Shown: positions 5,234 to 5,312 of the stretch, in pieces
Position numbering within the stretch: position 1 is the first letter of the stretch
Layout: each line of letters opens with the position of its first letter
Assembly (NCBI GenBank): GCA_012799755.1
Contig: JAAZKQ010000838.1
Span: 1-5,312, forward strand
Reading direction: 5' to 3'
Origin: Lentisphaerota bacterium
Lineage (GTDB): Bacteria; Verrucomicrobiota; Lentisphaeria; Oligosphaerales; Oligosphaeraceae
Length of the DNA: 5,312 nt
Position numbers and translations under genes: made by a program
Notes under the pieces: generated by a model
Database searches by the model: none
The model's input: the letters and a program-made list of their open reading frames with translations, nothing else
What the model was told of the DNA's origin: nothing

Positions 5234-5312
5234 ATGAAGCGCTCGTTGACCTTTACGTTGATTGAATTGCTTGTCGTCATCGCGATTATCGCGATTCTGG
5301 CGGCGATGCTGC
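5234..5312 (+). CDS. Type II secretion-like pseudopilin (prepilin N-terminal domain protein), 3' truncated
   Basis: ATG 5234 is preceded by GGAGG (5223-5227) at 6 nt. The 26 codons in the window read a short basic leader MKRSLT followed by FTLIELLVVIAIIAILAAML, the class III signal peptide and N-terminal membrane helix of type IV pilin-like proteins. Prepilin peptidase would cut before Phe7 and N-methylate it, and Glu11 is the conserved +5 glutamate of the mature protein. The residue before the cut is Thr6 rather than the usual Gly. In PVC bacteria such starts introduce large paralogous families (PulG-like, DUF1559-like) of uncertain role, many of them exported surface proteins rather than true secretion components. 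The remainder lies beyond the window, so the subfamily cannot be assigned. Confidence 0.88.
   Translation, partial: MKRSLTFTLIELLVVIAIIAILAAML

Overview
The window looks like a chromosomal carbohydrate-utilisation region from a bacterium of the PVC superphylum, most likely Lentisphaerota, Kiritimatiellota, Verrucomicrobiota or a Planctomycetes relative. The pointers are a large DUF6785/DUF6784-type membrane protein, a GH127-type glycosidase tail, a sugar isomerase/epimerase next to a Gfo/Idh/MocA oxidoreductase, and a type II pseudopilin start (FTLIELLVVIAIIAILAAML) of the kind present in many copies in these genomes. This placement rests on gene-family recognition alone. All genes read on the + strand.

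Layout: (1) Positions 1-80 hold the last 25 codons of a gene whose C-terminus looks like GH127 beta-L-arabinofuranosidase (DUF1680). (2) Positions 184-2601 encode an 805-residue polytopic membrane protein with a roughly 185-residue non-membrane insert. It has no visible promoter of its own and may be co-transcribed with the glycosidase. (3) Positions 2602-2969 are non-coding. They hold a 9-bp-period ATGGAC tandem repeat with a complementary arm, then two operator-like sites and a promoter-like element. (4) Positions 2970-3020 contain the first 16 codons of a LacI-family repressor, with its own Shine-Dalgarno and TTG start, ending in a stop at the point where the recognition helix should begin. 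This looks like a decapitated regulator. (5) Positions 3042-3887 encode a TIM-barrel sugar phosphate isomerase/epimerase. (6) Positions 3908-3993 hold three closely spaced hairpins resembling a dispersed palindromic repeat. (7) Positions 4078-5013 encode a Gfo/Idh/MocA NAD(P)-dependent oxidoreductase. (8) Positions 5014-5233 contain an AT-rich promoter with a perfect 8-bp inverted repeat across its -10 region. (9) From 5234 to the window end is the start of a pseudopilin-like gene.

Inferred joint function: the glycosidase releases a sugar (L-arabinofuranose if GH127 is right), the membrane protein may move a substrate or sit in the envelope, and the epimerase/oxidoreductase pair interconverts and oxidises a sugar or polyol. 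The local LacI regulator that would be expected to control the epimerase/oxidoreductase unit survives only as a stub beside its putative operators. No CRISPR array, complete mobile element, tRNA or rRNA was seen. The most unusual signals are the LacI stub with its operators, the two intergenic repeat structures, and the uncharacterised large membrane protein in a glycan locus.
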